From: Sphingomonas oryzagri
GTDB taxonomy: Bacteria > Pseudomonadota > Alphaproteobacteria > Sphingomonadales > Sphingomonadaceae
Assembly (NCBI RefSeq): GCF_029906645.1
Contig: NZ_JARYGZ010000001.1
Location: 1,607,208 to 1,671,207 of the forward strand
DNA length: 64,000 nt
Direction of reading: 5' to 3'
Part shown: positions 58,804 through 64,000 of the stretch, piece by piece
Position numbering within the stretch: the stretch's first letter is position 1
How the letters are laid out: every line of letters begins with the position of its first letter
The notes under the pieces: generated by a model
Told to the model about the DNA's origin: nothing
Database searches by the model: none
What the model saw: the letters and a program-made list of their open reading frames with translations, nothing else
Position numbers and translations under genes: made by a program

Positions 58804-60330
58804 TCAGGAACCCGCCACGGCCGGCGGCGCCTGCTCATGTTCGTCGGGCAGACTGGCGAGAAGTTTCTGCGCCTCGTCGCGACGCGGCCCCGGATGGGGC
58901 GCGAACGCCACCGGCCGCAGCAATGTCACCGCCGCGCGATAGCGCTTGAGCGCGATCTCCTCCCTTGCCAGCATCAGCCGCACCTGCTCGTCCTGCGGCG
59001 CGAGTTGCTGGGCACGCTCCAACCCCTGCACCGCCAGCGCGGTCGGCTGCAGGCCGTGATCGGCGAAGCTGCGATAATAAGCGATCAGCGGCATCGGATC
59101 GTCGGGCGCCGCCCGGTTCGCGGCCACGATCTCCTTGCGCCCGTCAAGCACCGCGGACATGTCGCCGGGCTTCGCGCCGGCGATGATCGCCATGCCGAGG
59201 GCGAGGTGCGCGCGTGCATCGCCGGGCTGCACCTTCAGGATCGCGGATGCCGTCTCGCGAGCAGCATCCATTTGCCCTGCGGCCAGTTCGCACTCCGCGA
59301 CGATCGTCTGCAGGGCCATGTCGTCCGGCTGCTTGCGGCCAGCGACCCGCGCATCGGCGGCAAGCTGGTCCGCATGGTGCTCGACGGATATCTTGTCGGC
59401 GATGCCCGGCTTCGAGGTGGCAAGCCAATCCTCGTCATTCTGCAGCCAGCGTAGCCGGGGGACGAGCTTCGTGAGCGCGACCTCGCCTGCGCTCGCCGGG
59501 CGGACGGAGACAACGCCGCTCGCCGGAGCGTCGACTGCCGCATAGGGCAATTGATGCGGCGCGAAATAGGTGCGGAGTTCCTTGTCCATGTCCTGAATGG
59601 ACACATGGAAGGCCGCCTGGAACGCAGCTTCCTCCCCCATTCCGCCGCTCCGCGCCTTCAGATAGGCGGAAATCTGCCCGCCGCGCCTGCTGGACAAGGT
59701 CAGATAATGGACCAGCAGCCATGCGCGGGCATAGAGTTCGGACGTCTGCGCGACGGTGAGCGCCTTGTCGCCCGGCGCCAGCAGATATGGCAGGGATGTG
59801 GTCCAGTTCAGCATCAGGTCGTTGATGCGCAGTGGCTCGGGCTGCCCGATGTTCGCGCCCGTGTCGGTAATCTGGGTGGTGGAATAGAATTCGGCGAAGC
59901 CTTCCACAAACCACGGCGAATAGAGCGCAGGGAAATTCTGCAGCATGAAATGATGCGCATATTCGTGGAACAGCACGATCTGCGGAACGCCGGCGGTGGA
60001 TATGCCATAGACCTTGCGCGGCACGACAGCGAACGGCCCCGCCGCGAACGAGGCGTAATAACCCAGGATATTGGAACCCATGCCGACATCGCTGGGATCG
60101 GTGACGACGTAGATGGTCAACGGCGGCACGGACGTGTCGTCCTGTATCCCGGTGATATGGTGGAGCAGCGCATCATAGCGTTCGAGCTGCCCCGCGAAGC
60201 TCCGCAACTGCGCATCGCTCTGGTTGGAAAAGATCCTGAAGTGGGAGGATGATGCGACCAGCATCGGCGCGGCCTCCGCGGCCCATGGGCACAGCACGAG
60301 CATCAGCCCGCACACAACTCGCGCAATCAT
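58804..60330 (-). CDS. Secreted HExxH metallopeptidase-like protein with TPR-like C-terminus
   Basis: 508 aa from ATG 60330; GTG 60333 is equivalent. Signal peptide MIARVVCGLMLVLCPWAAEA. The N-terminal domain has SSHFRIFSNQSDAQLRSFAG and a zinc site: H122-E-Y-A-H126 in VLFHEYAHHFML with a downstream glutamate in SPWFVEGFAEFYSTTQ, the gluzincin layout of the peptidase MA group (DUF1570-like). From about residue 330 the sequence is helical with repeated Ala/Leu spacing (AAGQMDAARETASAILKVQP, ARAHLALGMAI), a TPR-like tail. Substrate unknown. Confidence 0.82.
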   Translation of the reverse strand: MIARVVCGLMLVLCPWAAEAAPMLVASSSHFRIFSNQSDAQLRSFAGQLERYDALLHHITGIQDDTSVPPLTIYVVTDPSDVGMGSNILGYYASFAAGPFAVVPRKVYGISTAGVPQIVLFHEYAHHFMLQNFPALYSPWFVEGFAEFYSTTQITDTGANIGQPEPLRINDLMLNWTTSLPYLLAPGDKALTVAQTSELYARAWLLVHYLTLSSRRGGQISAYLKARSGGMGEEAAFQAAFHVSIQDMDKELRTYFAPHQLPYAAVDAPASGVVSVRPASAGEVALTKLVPRLRWLQNDEDWLATSKPGIADKISVEHHADQLAADARVAGRKQPDDMALQTIVAECELAAGQMDAARETASAILKVQPGDARAHLALGMAIIAGAKPGDMSAVLDGRKEIVAANRAAPDDPMPLIAYYRSFADHGLQPTALAVQGLERAQQLAPQDEQVRLMLAREEIALKRYRAAVTLLRPVAFAPHPGPRRDEAQKLLASLPDEHEQAPPAVAGS

Positions 60331-60392
60331 CACAACCCCCTGTTTTCGCTATGACTGTCGCGGCTGGAGCGCCCCTGTCAATCTCCCGCACA

Positions 60393-60426
60393 AGAAAAGG
60401 GCCGGAGCATCGCTGCCCCGGCCCTT
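60393..60426 (-). terminator. Rho-independent terminator after groEL
   Basis: AAGGGCCGG/CCGGCCCTT, a 9-bp stem around a 12-nt loop. On the minus strand it is followed by TTTTC, 30 nt past the groEL stop codon. Confidence 0.85.
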
Positions 60427-60455
60427 CCCTTTCACTTCGGACGAAGCGGTGGGAC

Positions 60456-62114
<1,659 letters not shown>

Positions 62115-62150
62115 TTAGAATATCTTGAGAGACAGTCTTGAGGCGCCGGC

Positions 62151-62438
62151 TCAGCCGATGATGCCCAGGATGTCCGATTCCTTCATGATCAGCAGGTCCT
62201 GCCCGTCGATCTTGACCTCGGTGCCCGACCACTTGCCGAACAGGATCTTGTCGCCGGCCTTGACGTCCAGCGGGGTGACCTTGCCGGTCTCGTCCTTGAC
62301 GCCGGCACCGGCGGCGACGACCTCGCCCTCCTGCGGCTTTTCCTTGGCGGTGTCGGGAATGATGATGCCGCCGGCCGACTTCTCTTCGGCTTCGACGCGC
62401 TTCACGAGCACGCGATCGTGCAGGGGACGGAAGTTCAT
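62151..62438 (-). CDS. groES: Co-chaperonin GroES
   Basis: 95 aa. [20 protein letters not shown] start, the mobile loop [20 protein letters not shown] and the end [20 protein letters not shown] are canonical. It caps GroEL. First gene of groESL; a heat-shock type promoter and HrcA operator lie 80-140 nt upstream. Confidence 0.98.
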   Translation of the reverse strand: MNFRPLHDRVLVKRVEAEEKSAGGIIIPDTAKEKPQEGEVVAAGAGVKDETGKVTPLDVKAGDKILFGKWSGTEVKIDGQDLLIMKESDILGIIG

Positions 62439-62520
62439 GTGAGGCTACCCTTTCCTCGGTGTGCTACCGCCGCCTCGCCTTCCTCTCGGGAAAGACTCGG
62501 CACCGGCATTGATGGCGTTG

Positions 62521-62580
62521 TTAGCACTCCCCATCAGTGAGTGCCAGCGCGGGATATGGCGTCCGCTTCGGCAGCGTCAA
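62521..62580 (-). promoter_or_regulatory. groESL promoter with CIRCE (HrcA) operator
   Basis: CIRCE, consensus TTAGCACTC-N9-GAGTGCTAA, is seen as TTAGCACTC (62521-62529) and GAGTGCCAG (62539-62547), with two mismatches in the second arm. Just upstream on the minus strand are a -35 TTGACG (62575-62580) and a -10 CATATC (62553-62558), 16 nt apart. The longer reading CTTGACG with CGCCATAT also resembles an RpoH (sigma-32) promoter. HrcA repression plus RpoH activation is the common alphaproteobacterial scheme. Confidence 0.88.
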
Positions 62581-62701
62581 GGCGACCTCGCAGGGAAATT
62601 TTCAAGTCGCCGGACGTAATGCGTGCCTGCGCCGGGACGGGCCGATTGCCAGCGCGCCGCCCATCCTCTAGCCCGGCTGCAAGACGGAAAGGTGACGGCA
62701 C

Positions 62702-64000
62702 GTGAAGCGCTTCCTGAAGGGCCTGTGGAAATTCCTCGTCGGCGTGAAGGACGCGCTGGTGCTGCTGGTGTTGCTGCTCTTCTTCGGGTTGATCTTCGCG
62801 GGCCTTTCCGGCGGCAAGGACAAGATCCCGTCGGGCGGCGCGGCGCTGGTGCTCGACCTTAACGGCAGCCTCGCCGAACAACCCGCCGACGTCAGCGCGA
62901 CCGACCTGATCTCCGGCGGCGGCGGTTCGGACATCAACCAGTATCGTCTGCGCGACGTGATCCGCGCGGTGGAGGCGGCGGCCGACGATGATCGGGTGAA
63001 GGCGGTCGTCCTCGATCTCGACGGTTTCACCGGCGGCGGGCAGGCGGCGATCAGCCAGGTCGGCGACGCGCTGGATGACGTCCGCGCCAAGGGCAAGCCG
63101 GTACTCGCCTTCGCCCTCGCCTATGACGATGCCAGCTACCTGCTCGCCTCCCACGCCAGCGAGGTGTGGATGGACCCGATGGGCTCGGTGCTCACCGCAG
63201 GTCCCGGCGGATCGCAGCTCTATTACAAGGGCCTGCTCGACAAGCTGGGGGTCACCGCGCACATCTACCGCGTCGGCAAATACAAGAGTTATGTCGAACC
63301 CTACACCCGCACCGAGGCCTCGCCCGAGGCCAAGGAGGAGGACAAGGCGCTGATCGATGCGCTGTGGGGCCGCTGGCAGAGCGAGGTCGCCAAGGCACGG
63401 CCCAAGGCGCACTTTGCCGACTATCTCGCGCAGATCACGTCGGGCCAGCTTCCCAACACTACGCTCGCCCAGAATGCGGCGGCGCATGGTCTGGTCGACC
63501 AGCTCGGCGACCGCATCGCGTTCGGCCAGCGCGTCGCGAAGATCGTCGGCACGCCCGACAAGGCCGCGCCCGGCGCCTACAAGGCGATCCAGCTCGCCGA
63601 CTGGGTGCAGGCCAATCCGGTCGACACCTCCGGCGCCGCGATCGGCGTGCTGACCGTCGCGGGCGACATCGTCGACGGCAAGGCGCCGTCGGGCACGGCG
63701 GGCGGCACCAGCCTTGCCGACGCGCTCGGCAAGGCGGTGGCCAAGGGCGACCTCAAGGCTCTGGTGGTCCGCGTCGATTCCCCCGGCGGATCGGTGACCG
63801 CATCGGATCGCATCCGCTCCGCCATCCTCGCCGCCAAGGCCAAGGGGTTGCCGGTGGTGATCTCGATGGGCAACGTCGCGGCGTCGGGCGGCTATTGGGT
63901 CTCGACCGCGGGCGACGTGATCTTCGCCGATCCCGACACGATCACCGGGTCGATCGGCGTGTTCGGCATCATCCCGACCTTCGAAGGCGCGCTCTCCAAG
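62702..64000 (+). CDS. sppA: Signal peptide peptidase SppA, 67-kDa type (3' end outside window)
   Basis: At least 433 aa, running off the window. GTG 62702 follows AAAGGTGA. An N-terminal membrane anchor (LVLLVLLLFFGLIFAGL, residues about 18-34) precedes the tandem ClpP-like domains. The general-base Lys is in IYRVGKYKSYVEPYTRTEA of the first repeat, and the nucleophile Ser is in VISMGNVAASGGYWVSTAGD of the second. VDSPGGSVTASDRIRSAI supports the oxyanion region. It cleaves leftover signal peptides in the membrane. It is divergent from groES. Confidence 0.96.
   Translation, partial: MKRFLKGLWKFLVGVKDALVLLVLLLFFGLIFAGLSGGKDKIPSGGAALVLDLNGSLAEQPADVSATDLISGGGGSDINQYRLRDVIRAVEAAADDDRVKAVVLDLDGFTGGGQAAISQVGDALDDVRAKGKPVLAFALAYDDASYLLASHASEVWMDPMGSVLTAGPGGSQLYYKGLLDKLGVTAHIYRVGKYKSYVEPYTRTEASPEAKEEDKALIDALWGRWQSEVAKARPKAHFADYLAQITSGQLPNTTLAQNAAAHGLVDQLGDRIAFGQRVAKIVGTPDKAAPGAYKAIQLADWVQANPVDTSGAAIGVLTVAGDIVDGKAPSGTAGGTSLADALGKAVAKGDLKALVVRVDSPGGSVTASDRIRSAILAAKAKGLPVVISMGNVAASGGYWVSTAGDVIFADPDTITGSIGVFGIIPTFEGALSK

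Overview
The window is a gene-dense, GC-rich (roughly two thirds G+C by eye) alphaproteobacterial chromosome segment, most likely from Sphingomonas or a close relative in the Sphingomonadaceae. The evidence is the gene families and their arrangement: zapA-6S RNA-fau-DUF2842, rpmH-rnpA-yidD-yidC-engB, split metH with a fused ArsR/methyltransferase regulator, a TETCPGH-type Sphingomonas-like alkaline phosphatase, and the two hairpin repeat families typical of sphingomonad genomes. There is no prophage, insertion sequence, rRNA operon or CRISPR array. Two tRNA genes (Asp-GTC, Leu-CAA) are present.

Layout. 1-3.2 kb: MOSC protein and gap (minus), then a coiled-coil protein, zapA, 6S RNA, fau and DUF2842 (plus). 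3.2-7.1 kb: tRNA-Asp, AI-2E-family transporter, katG, tRNA-Leu. 7.2-13.5 kb: NTF2-like protein, acetyl-CoA hydrolase/transferase with a divergent LysR regulator, a secreted protein plus FUSC transporter, DUF805. 13.5-18.6 kb: comM-like ATPase, then the membrane-insertion operon rpmH-rnpA-yidD-yidC-engB. 18.6-27.7 kb: GST, cupin, dapE, smr-mltA-tim44 (minus), secB, murJ and an AT-richer DUF1835 gene. 28-36 kb: trpS, DUF4136 lipoprotein, metallophosphoesterase, dnaA, rpsT, mutM, ubiE, ubiB, hydrolase. 37-41 kb: a tightly coupled operon of circularly permuted ATP-grasp, alpha-E, transglutaminase-like and Anbu proteasome-like proteins. 41-51.6 kb: bpt, ilvA, a 3-hydroxyisobutyrate-dehydrogenase-family enzyme, amidohydrolase, GNAT, DsbD, alkaline phosphatase, beta-helix protein. 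51.6-57.4 kb: the methionine operon (ArsR/methyltransferase regulator-metF-homocysteine methyltransferase-metH, minus). 57.4-64 kb: mlaA, a small lipoprotein, a secreted HExxH protein, groESL with CIRCE, and the start of sppA.

How the genes fit together. Housekeeping dominates: envelope biogenesis (yidC, secB, murJ, mltA, mlaA, sppA), replication and cell-cycle (dnaA, zapA, 6S RNA), ubiquinone (ubiE, ubiB), the methionine cycle under a probable SAH-responsive repressor, and stress defence (katG, groESL, mutM). The combination secB/tim44, dnaA, rpsT, mutM, ubiE, ubiB resembles the origin-proximal cluster of Caulobacter as I remember it. The intergenic region at about 42.1-42.2 kb holds a perfect CtrA consensus, a perfect DnaA box and three GANTC sites, so it is a candidate cell-cycle control region or origin element.

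The least understood module is the Anbu/ATP-grasp/alpha-E/transglutaminase operon. Its chemistry is predicted rather than, to my knowledge, established. Other points of interest are a hairpin repeat inserted in frame in smr, a repeat whose edge supplies the ubiB ribosome binding site, and rnpA having no ATG, GTG or TTG start at its expected position.
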